Shown here in pieces: positions 1 through 8,167 of a stretch of 64,000 nt of DNA (within the stretch, counting starts at the first letter, position 1; each line of letters opens with the position of its first letter). The notes beneath the pieces are model-generated. The model was not told the DNA's origin, ran no database searches, and saw only the letters and a program-made list of their open reading frames with translations. The stretch comes from Clostridiaceae bacterium (GTDB taxonomy: Bacteria > Bacillota > Clostridia > Lachnospirales > Lachnospiraceae): positions 224,009 to 288,008 of the forward strand of contig CAJTGE010000001.1 in NCBI GenBank assembly GCA_910575795.1. Reading direction: 5' to 3'. The translations under genes and the position numbers were made by a program.

Positions 1-959
1 GCGGAATCCTCCTCGGATACGAGTCCAAGGGCTGCCGGATAGCCGTGATACGGAGACGGGCAGCAGGGCTGCGGATAGATAGCGCCCTGTTCCACGGCCG
101 CCTTGATAAGCGGAACCTGCATCGCGCAGTTCGTGGAGAAGAACGCAGTGTCCTTGCCGTACTGAGCTACCATCTTCGGAACATCCTCAAGGATGAACTG
201 CTGAGCGCCGGTCGTGCCGGAATCACCGGTTGGGTCCGGAGCGGTTGCATCTACAAATTCAATGTTTAACTCCGCGCATTTCTCTTTGATCAGCTCACGT
301 CTCGCGGACAGAAGAACCTGAGCCATATGTCTCGGGAACGAGTAATGTACGAACGTCTTAGCGCCCATCTTCACAGCCTGCTCTACCATAGCCGGTCCCA
401 TATCCAGCTCGTTCGGCTGAAGGATGATATCCGCCCTTGCAGCCACGTCCTCCGGATTCTCCTGGGGCGTACCATAGATGATGAGCATATCATCGCGGGA
501 CTCTAAGAGCTTATCAATCGCGGCGTTGGTGCCCGGAACAGCCTGATTGATGATGATCGCCTTAATTTCCGGATCCGCGGCGAGTTTGCTGACCGTTGTG
601 ATCATCTGCTCCTGCTCGGTCATGAAGTTATCCGGCCATGTCACATGCACGATGCGGTCGCCGTACTTCTGGGACATCGTCTCAGCAGAACGGTACTCCT
701 CCTCATTCTGGGATACGGTATTCGTCACAATCGCAACCTTGCCTGTGCCTTCTGCCTGGGCCTCGCCCTCTGCGGGAACCTCTTCCTTGCCCTGCTCTGC
801 GGGAACCTCTTCCTTGCCCTGCTCTGCGGGAGCTTCTTCCTTACCCTGCTCCGCCGGAGCCTCGCTCTGCGCCGGCGCGGAACTTCCACCGCCGCCGCAG
901 CCGGCCAGCATGGAAACTGCCATTGCGCCTGTCAGAAGTGCGCTTAATACCTTTTTCAT
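1..959 (-). CDS. DUF3798 family lipoprotein (3' end beyond window)
   Basis: The N-terminus is a lipoprotein signal: MKK, a hydrophobic stretch ending in SMLAGC, then a Gly/Ser linker. Next comes a tandem 9-residue repeat (AEQGKEEVP type, about residues 32-60). The folded part starts at KVAIVTNTVSQNEEEYRSAE and resembles DUF3798 proteins, which look like periplasmic-binding-protein lipoproteins of unknown ligand. About 319 residues are visible; the stop lies left of base 1. The start at 959 has a GGAGG 7 bases upstream. The gene is divergent from the M24 peptidase. A transport or sensing role is inference; the DUF3798 name is from memory of the family. Confidence 0.8.
   Translation of the reverse strand, partial: MKKVLSALLTGAMAVSMLAGCGGGGSSAPAQSEAPAEQGKEEAPAEQGKEEVPAEQGKEEVPAEGEAQAEGTGKVAIVTNTVSQNEEEYRSAETMSQKYGDRIVHVTWPDNFMTEQEQMITTVSKLAADPEIKAIIINQAVPGTNAAIDKLLESRDDMLIIYGTPQENPEDVAARADIILQPNELDMGPAMVEQAVKMGAKTFVHYSFPRHMAQVLLSARRELIKEKCAELNIEFVDATAPDPTGDSGTTGAQQFILEDVPKMVAQYGKDTAFFSTNCAMQVPLIKAAVEQGAIYPQPCCPSPYHGYPAALGLVSEEDS
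768..865 (-). repeat. 27-bp in-frame tandem repeat in lipoprotein linker
   Basis: Three 27-bp units start at 768, 795 and 822, followed by a degenerate partial unit. Units 1 and 2 look identical and unit 3 differs by a few bases. Each encodes nine residues of a Glu/Pro/Gln-rich spacer between the lipid anchor and the folded domain. Unit number could vary between strains by slippage. Confidence 0.85.
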
Positions 960-1049
960 CTTAGTTCCTCCTCTCTTTTTTACCCCGGACGCCATAAAAA
1001 ACATCGCTTTAAAACCCGCGAAATATGCGTATCCGAAATAATGTTTTTT

Positions 1050-1078
1050 ATTATAAACGATTTATCTTCATTGATCAA
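1050..1078 (-). promoter_or_regulatory. sigma-A-like promoter of the DUF3798 gene
   Basis: On the minus strand TTGATC (1073-1078) and TATAAT (1050-1055) are 17 bp apart, about 90 bases upstream of the start at 959. Confidence 0.6.
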
Positions 1079-1117
1079 TCACTTTTTGCGTTTTTGTTAA
1101 TTTTGGGAATTATACGC

Positions 1118-1145
1118 TTGACTTTTATCCGCGATTCTTTACAAT
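1118..1145 (+). promoter_or_regulatory. sigma-A-like promoter of the M24 peptidase gene
   Basis: TTGACT (1118-1123), 16 bp, TACAAT (1140-1145), about 31 bases before the start codon. It is divergent from the promoter at 1050-1078. Confidence 0.6.
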
Positions 1146-1176
1146 TATATTAAAGCATAAAAAAGGAGGTTTTTTC

Positions 1177-2256
1177 ATGAATCATGCGAGACTTGAGACC
1201 ATTCTGGCAAAGCTTAAGGACAGAAATATAAATCAGATGATTATTTCCGACCCCTACGCGATCCTGTATCTCACCGGACGCTTCATTGATCCCGGCGAGC
1301 GCCTTCTGGCCCTTTATATAAGCGGGGACGGGGCGCACCGGATCTTCATCAATAACCTGTTCACCGTACCCGAGGATCTGGGCGTTGAGAAGATCCGCTT
1401 TAATGACACGGACGATTACCTCTCCCTGCTCTGCGGCTGCATCAAAAAGGGCGAGCCCCTGGGCATTGACAAAAACTTCCCGGCCCGCTTCCTGCTCCCG
1501 GTGATCGGGCGCTCCGGCGCATCCCGGTTTGAGCTGAGCTCCATCTGCGTGGACGAGGCCCGCGCCGTGAAGGACGAGGATGAAAAGGAAAAGATGCGCG
1601 CTGTATCCGCCATCAACGATCAGGCCATGGCCCGCTTCCGCGGACTGATCAAAGAAGGCGTCACAGAGAAGGAGATTGCCGCCAAAATGCAGGATATCTA
1701 CACCTCTTTAGGCGCGGACGGCTACTCCTTCACCCCCCTTGTAGGCTTTGGCCCCAACTGTGCAAAGGGCCACCACGAGCCGGACAATACGGTGTTAAAG
1801 GAAGGCGACACGGTCCTCTTTGACGTCGGCTGCAGGAAGGACGACTACTGTGCGGACATGACGCGCACCTTCTTCTTCAAAAAGGTTCCCTGTGAAAAGC
1901 ACCGCGAAATCTACAACCTGGTGCGCAAAGCCAACGAAACCGCGGAAGCCATGTTAAAGCCCGGCGTGCGCTTATGCGATGTGGACCGGGCGGCCCGCCA
2001 GGTGATTGAGGACGCCGGATACGGCCCCAATTTCACCCACCGCTTAGGCCACTTTATCGGCCTGGAGGTGCATGACTTCGGCGATGTCTCCTCCGCAAAC
2101 CAGGCGGTCGCAGAGGCCGGAAATATCTTCTCCATTGAGCCCGGCATCTATGTAGACGGCGAAGTCGGCGTGCGGATTGAAGATCTGGTACTGATCACAG
2201 AGGATGGGTGTGAGATCCTGAATTCCTACAGCAAAGAACTCGATATCGTGGAATAG
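1177..2256 (+). CDS. M24 family aminopeptidase (Xaa-Pro peptidase-like)
   Basis: A cytoplasmic metallopeptidase of the creatinase/Xaa-Pro aminopeptidase fold, 359 aa, likely removing an N-terminal residue next to proline or cleaving short Pro-containing peptides. All five expected metal ligands are visible: Asp216 and Asp227 (VLFDVG to CADMTRTF), His292 (HRLGHFIGLEVHD), Glu321 (SIEPGIY) and Glu335 (VRIEDLV). Residues 1-130 form the usual non-catalytic N-terminal domain. The start has AAGGAGG 9 bases upstream and the promoter at 1118. It is transcribed alone and followed by a palindrome at 2266. Exact substrate (PepP or PepQ type) cannot be told. Confidence 0.9.
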   Translation: MNHARLETILAKLKDRNINQMIISDPYAILYLTGRFIDPGERLLALYISGDGAHRIFINNLFTVPEDLGVEKIRFNDTDDYLSLLCGCIKKGEPLGIDKNFPARFLLPVIGRSGASRFELSSICVDEARAVKDEDEKEKMRAVSAINDQAMARFRGLIKEGVTEKEIAAKMQDIYTSLGADGYSFTPLVGFGPNCAKGHHEPDNTVLKEGDTVLFDVGCRKDDYCADMTRTFFFKKVPCEKHREIYNLVRKANETAEAMLKPGVRLCDVDRAARQVIEDAGYGPNFTHRLGHFIGLEVHDFGDVSSANQAVAEAGNIFSIEPGIYVDGEVGVRIEDLVLITEDGCEILNSYSKELDIVE

Positions 2257-2265
2257 CAGATGTGT

Positions 2266-2300
2266 CCTGTAACCGTTCAGATAATCTGAACGGTTACAGG
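2266..2300. repeat. GTAAC-family palindrome, probable bidirectional terminator
   Basis: A perfect 16-bp stem (2266-2281 with 2285-2300) and a 3-base loop. The core GTAACCGTTCAGA recurs in several other gaps (see 16065, 44451, 58618). It lies between the convergent M24 and TepA-like genes, 10 bases after the M24 stop. There is no clean T-run, so terminator function is inferred from place and shape. Confidence 0.7.
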
Positions 2301-2331
2301 TTGTTTACGGCAAACAACTGGATGCGTATCT

Positions 2332-3021
2332 TTAAATATGTCCGTCCTGATTCTCTATCATCGTTTTCAGTTTTCCCAGCGCTTCCCTGATTCCGCCCAC
2401 CTCATTGATCAGCCCTTCCTTCACGGCGGCCTCTCCTACCAGAACCGTCCCCAAATCCTTGGTCATCATTTCCGTGTTCAGCATCAGGCCCTTTAAGCGC
2501 TCGTAACCGATATCCGCGTGGCCGGAGACGAAGCTTAAGATCCGGTCCTGGATCATTTCAAAATAGTCGTAGGTTTGTACAGCCCCTATCACCAGGCCCG
2601 TCATGCGGACCGGGTGGACCATCATGGTCCCTGTGGGCACTATGAAGGAGTAATCCGTCGCCACGGCCAGAGGGACTCCGATGGAATGGCTGTCGCCGAT
2701 GACCAGGGAAACCGTGGGCTTACTTAGGGATGCGATCATTTCCGCCAGGGCGAGCCCGCAGCTCACGTCGCCGCCTACGGTATTGATCAGAACCAGAACG
2801 CCCTCGATAGTTTTGTCATCCTCAATCTCCGCAAGCTTTGGCAGGATATGCTCGTATTTCGTTGTCTTGGTGGAACCGGACAGGTTTTCATGTCCCTCGA
2901 TCTCACCGATGATTGACAGCAGATGGATATGGCTTCCTGTCCCCTCCAGCTCAAGCTGCCCGGTTTCCCGGATACGCTCTTCTTTATCGCGCTCTGCCTT
3001 TGTATCCTCATTTCTGGCCAT
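2332..3021 (-). CDS. tepA: TepA-like ClpP-family protease
   Basis: A 229-aa ClpP/crotonase-fold serine protease, longer and more diverged than ClpP. The presumed nucleophile is Ser113 in SHSIGVPLA, with His136 in GTMMVHPVRMTG; both contexts fit the TepA/YmfB group. In Bacillus subtilis TepA has been linked to breakdown of spore proteins during outgrowth. The start at 3021 (MARNED) has GAGGAGG 6 bases upstream; longer in-frame starts lack a ribosome site. It lies 85 bases downstream of an NlpC/P60 gene on the same strand. Peptidase activity is inferred from the retained residues. Confidence 0.85.
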   Translation of the reverse strand: MARNEDTKAERDKEERIRETGQLELEGTGSHIHLLSIIGEIEGHENLSGSTKTTKYEHILPKLAEIEDDKTIEGVLVLINTVGGDVSCGLALAEMIASLSKPTVSLVIGDSHSIGVPLAVATDYSFIVPTGTMMVHPVRMTGLVIGAVQTYDYFEMIQDRILSFVSGHADIGYERLKGLMLNTEMMTKDLGTVLVGEAAVKEGLINEVGGIREALGKLKTMIENQDGHI

Positions 3022-3106
3022 AATAACCTCCTCAAACTCCTGTTTCACTGCGCTGTTACCGTCTTTTTCTATTTTGACGCGTTTGAGGATAAAATATACA
3101 TATAAA

Positions 3107-4816
3107 TCAATCTCCCAGCACATTCACGATCTTGGCCGGGGTGCGGTAATTCCAGGTCGATATCTTGATTCCGTCCCTGGCATTGGACGCATGGCATACC
3201 TGGCCGTTGCCGATGTAGAGCGCCACATGGTTGATCGTGCCGCCGCTGTTCGTATAAAAAATCAGATCGCCGGGCCGCATCTCCGAGGAGCTGATGGAAC
3301 GCCCCGCACCGGCCTGGGAGCCGGAATGATGCGGAAGGCTGACGCCGAAGTGCGACATAACAGACATCGTAAAGCCCGAGCAGTCCGCGCCGTTTGTGAG
3401 GCTTGTGCCGCCCCATACGTACGGATTCCCAAGGAACTGGGTCGCATAATTGGCAATCTGCGTTCTCCTGGAGCCCGCCGGCGCGTTGCCCGGCGTATTG
3501 CCCACGCCGCTCCCCTTGTTATTGCCTGCATTCCCCTTATTTCCTGTGGATCCCTTGCTGCCGCTGTTCCCGCCGCCCCCGTTTGAAGCCGCCGGCTCCG
3601 GGATATCCTCGATGGGGGTAAACTGGATCGCCTCATTGAGCGCGTAGCGCACATCCACAAAATCCGTGGCCACATAAGCGCTCGTGGTATCCAGCTCAAT
3701 CTCCACCCAACCGTCCGTCTGCTTTAAGACCGCGTACCGCTCGCTGTTGGAGATCTGGGTCCAGATCGGCGAGTCGGTATTCGGCTCTGTCCTGGCGTTT
3801 AAGCGGTCCGTGGACACAATCGCCATCAGCTCCGCCACCTCCAGCGCCTCCGCCTTGGCCGCGTCCCCGGTGAGGATGAATTCAGACTTCACATAACCGG
3901 TTACAGGGCCGGATTTAATCTTGTACCACTGGCCGTCCTCCGTCGTCTCCAGAATCTCACCGGCGGACTTGCTGGTCATCTTACCGATGATCTTGCCCTC
4001 CTCATTCGGCTCCTCACGGATATTGAGATAATTATTTACATTGGAAATACCGATCTGATCGTACATATTGAGGACCATGGTCTTCAGATCCAGCTTTCTC
4101 GCCTCGTTTAAGGCATAGCGCACCTCCACAAAATCCGCTGAAATATAACCGTCGCTGATCTGGATCCAGCCCTCCTGCTGTCCTAAAATGCGGTAGCGCT
4201 CATTATACACTACCTGCTCCACCACCTGCGCGTCCGGATTCGGCTCGCTGCGCACATTCAGCTTGTCGGCTGTGATAACCGCCATCTTCTCCACCCGCTC
4301 AAAGGCTTCCGTCCTGGCCGCCTCGCCGGTCAGAACAAACTCAGAGCTGATATAGCCGGTCAGGCCGCCGGAGCTGACCAGGTACCACCCTTCTGTCGAG
4401 TCGTCCACGATCTCACACGCGCTGCCTCCCAGAAGCTTTCCCAGGATCTTCGCGTCCTTGCTGGCGCTCTCGCGCATGTTCAGATAACCGGACACCGTGA
4501 CCAGGCCCATATTCGCGTAAGAATCCACCACTGCTTTTTTCTCTTCCTCATCCCGAATCCGGGCCAGCTCCTCCTCCGACAAGGTCGGCTCTGTCTCCGG
4601 CTGCGGCGCGCTCTCCGGCTCAGAGGGCGCTTCTGACGCGCTCTCTGTCATCTCTGTCTCCAGGCTGGCCGCGGCCGGACCGGCGAAGGCCCCTCCCCTC
4701 GCCAGCCTTACTGCCACAATACATAACAGCACCCCAATCACGCCCACGCCGGCCATCATGAAATACCGTATCGGGTCCTTTTTCTCCGTCTGCTTCCTTG
4801 AGCGGCTCCGTCCCAT
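3107..4816 (-). CDS. SH3-domain NlpC/P60 cell-wall hydrolase, copy 1
   Basis: A 569-aa membrane-anchored wall hydrolase. After a short basic cytoplasmic head comes one membrane segment (about 20-40), an acidic linker, four bacterial SH3-type modules (YLNMRESAS, LNVRSEPN, YLNIREEPN, LNARTEPN), a Gly/Asn/Ser-rich linker and a C-terminal NlpC/P60 domain of about 115 residues. Catalytic Cys (GADCSGF), His (NHVALYIG) and the third polar His (VCHAS) are present, so it should cleave peptidoglycan stem peptides. The start at 4816 (MGRSRS) has GGAGG 7 bases upstream; a GTG start at 4846 is a less likely alternative. It follows its paralogue at 4954-6567 and is probably co-transcribed with it. Confidence 0.92.
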   Translation of the reverse strand: MGRSRSRKQTEKKDPIRYFMMAGVGVIGVLLCIVAVRLARGGAFAGPAAASLETEMTESASEAPSEPESAPQPETEPTLSEEELARIRDEEEKKAVVDSYANMGLVTVSGYLNMRESASKDAKILGKLLGGSACEIVDDSTEGWYLVSSGGLTGYISSEFVLTGEAARTEAFERVEKMAVITADKLNVRSEPNPDAQVVEQVVYNERYRILGQQEGWIQISDGYISADFVEVRYALNEARKLDLKTMVLNMYDQIGISNVNNYLNIREEPNEEGKIIGKMTSKSAGEILETTEDGQWYKIKSGPVTGYVKSEFILTGDAAKAEALEVAELMAIVSTDRLNARTEPNTDSPIWTQISNSERYAVLKQTDGWVEIELDTTSAYVATDFVDVRYALNEAIQFTPIEDIPEPAASNGGGGNSGSKGSTGNKGNAGNNKGSGVGNTPGNAPAGSRRTQIANYATQFLGNPYVWGGTSLTNGADCSGFTMSVMSHFGVSLPHHSGSQAGAGRSISSSEMRPGDLIFYTNSGGTINHVALYIGNGQVCHASNARDGIKISTWNYRTPAKIVNVLGD

Positions 4817-4953
4817 CTTCTGTCCTCCAAACTTCTCTTCTGCCACTGCCTGTTCATACGATCCGCACAGCAGGCCGGATCTGACCAGGCTGTGCGTTTC
4901 CTTTTTTAACGCCTCTTTTGTCCCGGGCGTGTCGGAGCAGTCACTCCCGCTCT

Positions 4954-6567
4954 CTAATCGCCCAGCATATTGACAATCCGGTACGGATTGCGGTAATTCC
5001 AGGTCGAAATCTTGATCCCGCTCTTCCTGCTGGCTGCATGCACAATCTGGCCGTTGCCGATATACATCGCCACATGATTGACCACGCCTTTGCTGTTCGT
5101 ATAAAAGATGAGATCGCCGGGCCGCATCTGTGAAGACTGGATGCGCTTGCCCTGTCTGGCCTGATCGCGCGACACACGGTTCAGCGTAACTCCGGCCACA
5201 TGGCTGTATACATATTTCACAAAACCGGAGCAGTCCGCTCCCGTATGCGGATCATTGCCGCCCCAGACATAGCGGTTGCCCACAAACTGCAGCGCATAGT
5301 TTACCATCTGATTGCGCAGGGACAGCGATTCATCCAGCGGGCTGAACTTAATCGCCTCCGGAAGCGCATAGCGCACATCCACAAAATCCGTGGACACAAA
5401 GGCCGTCGAACTGTCCAGATCAATCTCCACCCAGCCGTCCTGCTGGCTGAGCACGCCGTAGCGCTCATTACTGGAAATCTGTGTCCAGATATTCGATTCC
5501 GTGGACGGCTCTGTCCTGGCGTTTAAGCGGTCCGTGGACACAATCGCCATCAGCTCCGCCACCTCCAGCGCCTCCGCCCTGGCCGCGTCACCGGTCAGGA
5601 TATACTCCGCCTTCACATAGCCGGTCACCGGGCCGGAATGGATCTTATACCACGTGCCGTCCTCGCTTTTTTCCAAAATCTCGCCGGCGGACTTACTCGT
5701 CATCTTTCCGATGATCTTACCGTCCTCGCTCGGCTCCTCGCGGACATTCAAATAGCTGTCCACACTGGAAATACCGATATTTTCATACAGATTCAAAACC
5801 ATGGAGCGCATATCCAGCTTACGCGCCTCGTTCAGGGCATAGCGGATCTCCACATAATCTTTGGAAATATAACCGGTCTGAATCTTCAGCCATCCGTCCG
5901 CCGTTTCCTCCTCGACGATATACCGCTCATTCCTCAGAGCCTGTCCCACCACGTCCGCGTCTGTGGACGGCTCGGTACGGATATTCAGCGCGTCCACGGT
6001 CACAACCGCGCGCGGCGCCACGAGCTCCATGGCCCGCGCCCGGGCTTCATCGCCTCTTAAGACGAATTCTGAGCTGATATAGCCGGTCAGGCCGCCGGAT
6101 GAAACCTGATACCATCCCTCCACAGAGTCATCCACGATCTCACACGCGCTGTCCCCGAGAAGCTTTCCGATAATATCCGCATTCCTGCTGGCGCTCTCAC
6201 GCATATTTAAATATCCGCTGACCTGGATGATTCCAAGGTTCTGATAGGAATCCACCACCGCGGCCTTCGCGGCCTCCTCGAGCTGAGCCGCCGTCTTCTC
6301 AGGGGAAACCGCTGTCTGCGCGCCGTCCGCCCCTGTCTCCTGCGCGCTCTCCTTCTCTGTCTCCTCCGAAGGCTCCGTCACAACGTTCGCCGTCTCCCGG
6401 TTCTTTAAATGAAGCCCGCCAAATACCGCGCTTCCGATCAGCACAGCCGCGCCGGCCGCAATGAGAACATACGCCCGGTAATCGCCCCCGCCTTTCCTGC
6501 GCCTGGACCGGTTCTGTCTGTTTGCCAAATCCTCTTTTTTCTCTTCAAGCATTCCGGAATTCTCCAT
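4954..6567 (-). CDS. SH3-domain NlpC/P60 cell-wall hydrolase, copy 2
   Basis: A 537-aa paralogue of the next gene with the same plan: N-terminal membrane segment (about 30-50), Glu/Thr-rich linker, four SH3-type repeats and NlpC/P60 with Cys (GADCSGF), His (NHVAMYIG) and His (IVHAAS). It lacks the long Gly/Asn linker that separates the SH3 and catalytic parts in copy 1. The start could be 6567 (weak AAAG site) or the Met at 6552, which has GGAG 9 bases upstream. The promoter at 6692-6720 drives it. Tandem duplication with linker divergence suggests two versions for different wall sites; that is inference. Confidence 0.92.
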   Translation of the reverse strand: MENSGMLEEKKEDLANRQNRSRRRKGGGDYRAYVLIAAGAAVLIGSAVFGGLHLKNRETANVVTEPSEETEKESAQETGADGAQTAVSPEKTAAQLEEAAKAAVVDSYQNLGIIQVSGYLNMRESASRNADIIGKLLGDSACEIVDDSVEGWYQVSSGGLTGYISSEFVLRGDEARARAMELVAPRAVVTVDALNIRTEPSTDADVVGQALRNERYIVEEETADGWLKIQTGYISKDYVEIRYALNEARKLDMRSMVLNLYENIGISSVDSYLNVREEPSEDGKIIGKMTSKSAGEILEKSEDGTWYKIHSGPVTGYVKAEYILTGDAARAEALEVAELMAIVSTDRLNARTEPSTESNIWTQISSNERYGVLSQQDGWVEIDLDSSTAFVSTDFVDVRYALPEAIKFSPLDESLSLRNQMVNYALQFVGNRYVWGGNDPHTGADCSGFVKYVYSHVAGVTLNRVSRDQARQGKRIQSSQMRPGDLIFYTNSKGVVNHVAMYIGNGQIVHAASRKSGIKISTWNYRNPYRIVNMLGD

Positions 6568-6691
6568 TCTTTATAAGCATCACGCAACCGTACAGAGGTT
6601 GTCTGGACGGTTCATCATCATTGCAGTTTCTGCAAGATCTCCTGCACATTTCATTGATTCTTTCCAGCACTGACAAAATTGTGCAGTTTTC

Positions 6692-6720
6692 ATTCTATCA
6701 TAAATAGAGTGAAATGCCAA
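6692..6720 (-). promoter_or_regulatory. promoter of the NlpC/P60 pair
   Basis: Minus-strand TTGGCA (6715-6720), 17 bp, TAGAAT (6692-6697). The leader to the start is about 120 bases. Confidence 0.5.
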
Positions 6721-6763
6721 TAAACTTCCAGAGGTTATTTGTGAAATTTCTTTTAACTTTTCC

Positions 6764-6835
6764 GGCCGCCTTCCTTTGGACGTCCGAGTGCAATCGGGCA
6801 GGGAAGAGCCATCTTCCCCTGCCCGCGCGCGGCGC
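6764..6835 (+). repeat. structured GGACG..GCAGGG element, copy B
   Basis: It contains GGACGTCCG, then AATCGGGCAGGGAAG and a strong hairpin CGGGCAGGG..CCCCTGCCCG, followed by a GC-only palindrome. Order and bases match the element at 18379-18429 before glnA. It sits between a terminator (6876) and the promoter at 6692. Function unknown. Confidence 0.45.
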
Positions 6836-6875
6836 GCGCAGCAAAGCCGCTAATTTCCTTACGCGCCCCTGCGCA

Positions 6876-6907
6876 TAAAAAAAGAACCCTGCCTCTCAGG
6901 ATTCTTT
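6876..6907 (-). terminator. Rho-independent terminator of the EAL-CheY-CheC operon
   Basis: Read on the minus strand: AGAATCCTG, loop, CAGGGTTCT, then a run of T. It lies about 100 bases after the CheC-like stop. Confidence 0.8.
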
Positions 6908-7005
6908 ATCCGCCTGTCTGCTCCGGCCCTGCTGCCGGAAAGCCTTTCCGCCTCCCCATTCTTCCCGCGGCGAAAGGCTTTCCTCATCGTTTGTGGGATC
7001 GCTTC

Positions 7006-7656
7006 TCACATCCCGAGCGCCTCCATCAGCTTCTCCACCGAATCCTGGCCCGGCATCATGATCACCTGGCCCGAATTCCCGACCTTCCCGCCGTCCTCGC
7101 CGGACAGGACAAAATCCGTTTTCACGCAGATTGCCATATCACAAACGCAGCTCAGCCTTTCCAGCGCATCCTTTAGAAGATTCATCCCCTCCCCAATGTT
7201 CGCCATCACCGGAGATAAATAAATGCGTATCCCGGTGTAGCTTCCGATCGCCTTCATATACGCCCCGGCAATCATATTCGCAAACTCTGAAATGGCTGAA
7301 AAATTCACCTCGTCATCGAGAATATCATCGCCTTCAAATACGCGCCCCGTCATCTTTTCGATCACCTTGAGGATAAAATCGCGGTCAATAATCAGAAGCA
7401 GCATGCCCTGCATCTTATCCTGGAATTCCATAAAAAAGCCGAATTTTGTGTGCCCTTTTGGAGACACGACATCCGTGACATATTTCTCAATCCTGCTGCT
7501 TTCCAGCGGCACGACAAGCGGGGACGCTAAAAGCACCCGCATGCCAAGAATCTGCCCAATCGTAATACTGGCCATGCCAAGGCCGACATTTCCCACCTCA
7601 TAAAGCGCATCCTGGATATCCGCATCCAGGTTCCCATCCTGATCAAACATCCTCAT
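7006..7656 (-). CDS. cheC: CheC-like chemotaxis phosphatase
   Basis: A 216-aa CheC/CheX/FliY-family protein that would dephosphorylate a CheY-type receiver. Both CheC signature helices with the Glu-x-x-Asn pair are present: DALYEVGNVGLGMA near residue 20 and ISEFANMIAGAYM near 120. The start at 7656 has GGAGG 5 bases upstream; a second Met two codons on is also possible. It is the last gene of a three-gene operon with a receiver and an EAL protein. No flagellar or CheA genes are nearby, so its partner is most likely the adjacent receiver. Confidence 0.85.
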   Translation of the reverse strand: MRMFDQDGNLDADIQDALYEVGNVGLGMASITIGQILGMRVLLASPLVVPLESSRIEKYVTDVVSPKGHTKFGFFMEFQDKMQGMLLLIIDRDFILKVIEKMTGRVFEGDDILDDEVNFSAISEFANMIAGAYMKAIGSYTGIRIYLSPVMANIGEGMNLLKDALERLSCVCDMAICVKTDFVLSGEDGGKVGNSGQVIMMPGQDSVEKLMEALGM

Positions 7657-7725
7657 CTTCTCCTCCCGGCCGACTTCCCGCTGCCGGCTTCGCCAAACAC
7701 ACCCCGCCCGGCAGACGATAAAACC

Positions 7726-8094
7726 TTACTCTGCTTCCAGCACTCTCGTTACGGTATTCAGAAAGGCTTTTTCCTCAAATGGCTTTACGATAAAGTCCTT
7801 TGCCCCTGCCTTCATCGCGTCCATAATAATCAGTTCCTGTCCGATCGCCGTATTCATAATAATCTTTGCCTTTGGATTTTCAGCCAGCATTTTTTTCAAC
7901 AGCGTCAGATCCGTATTGTCCGGCAGTGTAATATCCAAAAGCGTGAGCTCCGGCTTTTTCTCCACAAAAAGCTCGAACGCCTCCTTTGCCGTAGCCGCCT
8001 CAATAATATTCTCATATCCGCCGTTGCGCAGCGTCCGTTTTTCCAGGATCCTTGCAAATTTTGCATCATCCACTACCAGAATCAAATCACCCAT
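7726..8094 (-). CDS. single-domain CheY-like response regulator
   Basis: A 122-aa stand-alone receiver with no output domain. Acidic pair Asp9/Asp10, phospho-acceptor Asp54 (LLDITLPD), Thr82 (MNTAIG) and Lys104 (FIVKPFEE) are all present, so it should be phosphorylated. The start at 8094 has GGGAGGAG 8 bases upstream; longer in-frame starts run into the upstream gene without a ribosome site. It lies between the EAL gene (74-base gap) and the CheC gene. It probably acts by protein contact, either on the motor or on the EAL protein; no cognate kinase is seen. Confidence 0.9.
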   Translation of the reverse strand: MGDLILVVDDAKFARILEKRTLRNGGYENIIEAATAKEAFELFVEKKPELTLLDITLPDNTDLTLLKKMLAENPKAKIIMNTAIGQELIIMDAMKAGAKDFIVKPFEEKAFLNTVTRVLEAE

Positions 8095-8167
8095 AACCCA
8101 TGCTCCTCCCGCACGTCTCGCAGCATCCGGCATACCCTTGCTGCCGCCTTCCCACTGCCTGAAATTC

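Noticed and set aside
768..865. CRISPR array
   Set aside because: Direct in-frame 27-bp repeats without spacers inside a coding region.
2681..3586. 301-codon plus-strand frame over TepA and NlpC genes
   Set aside because: Crosses two well-supported genes in antisense; Ser/Arg-rich product.
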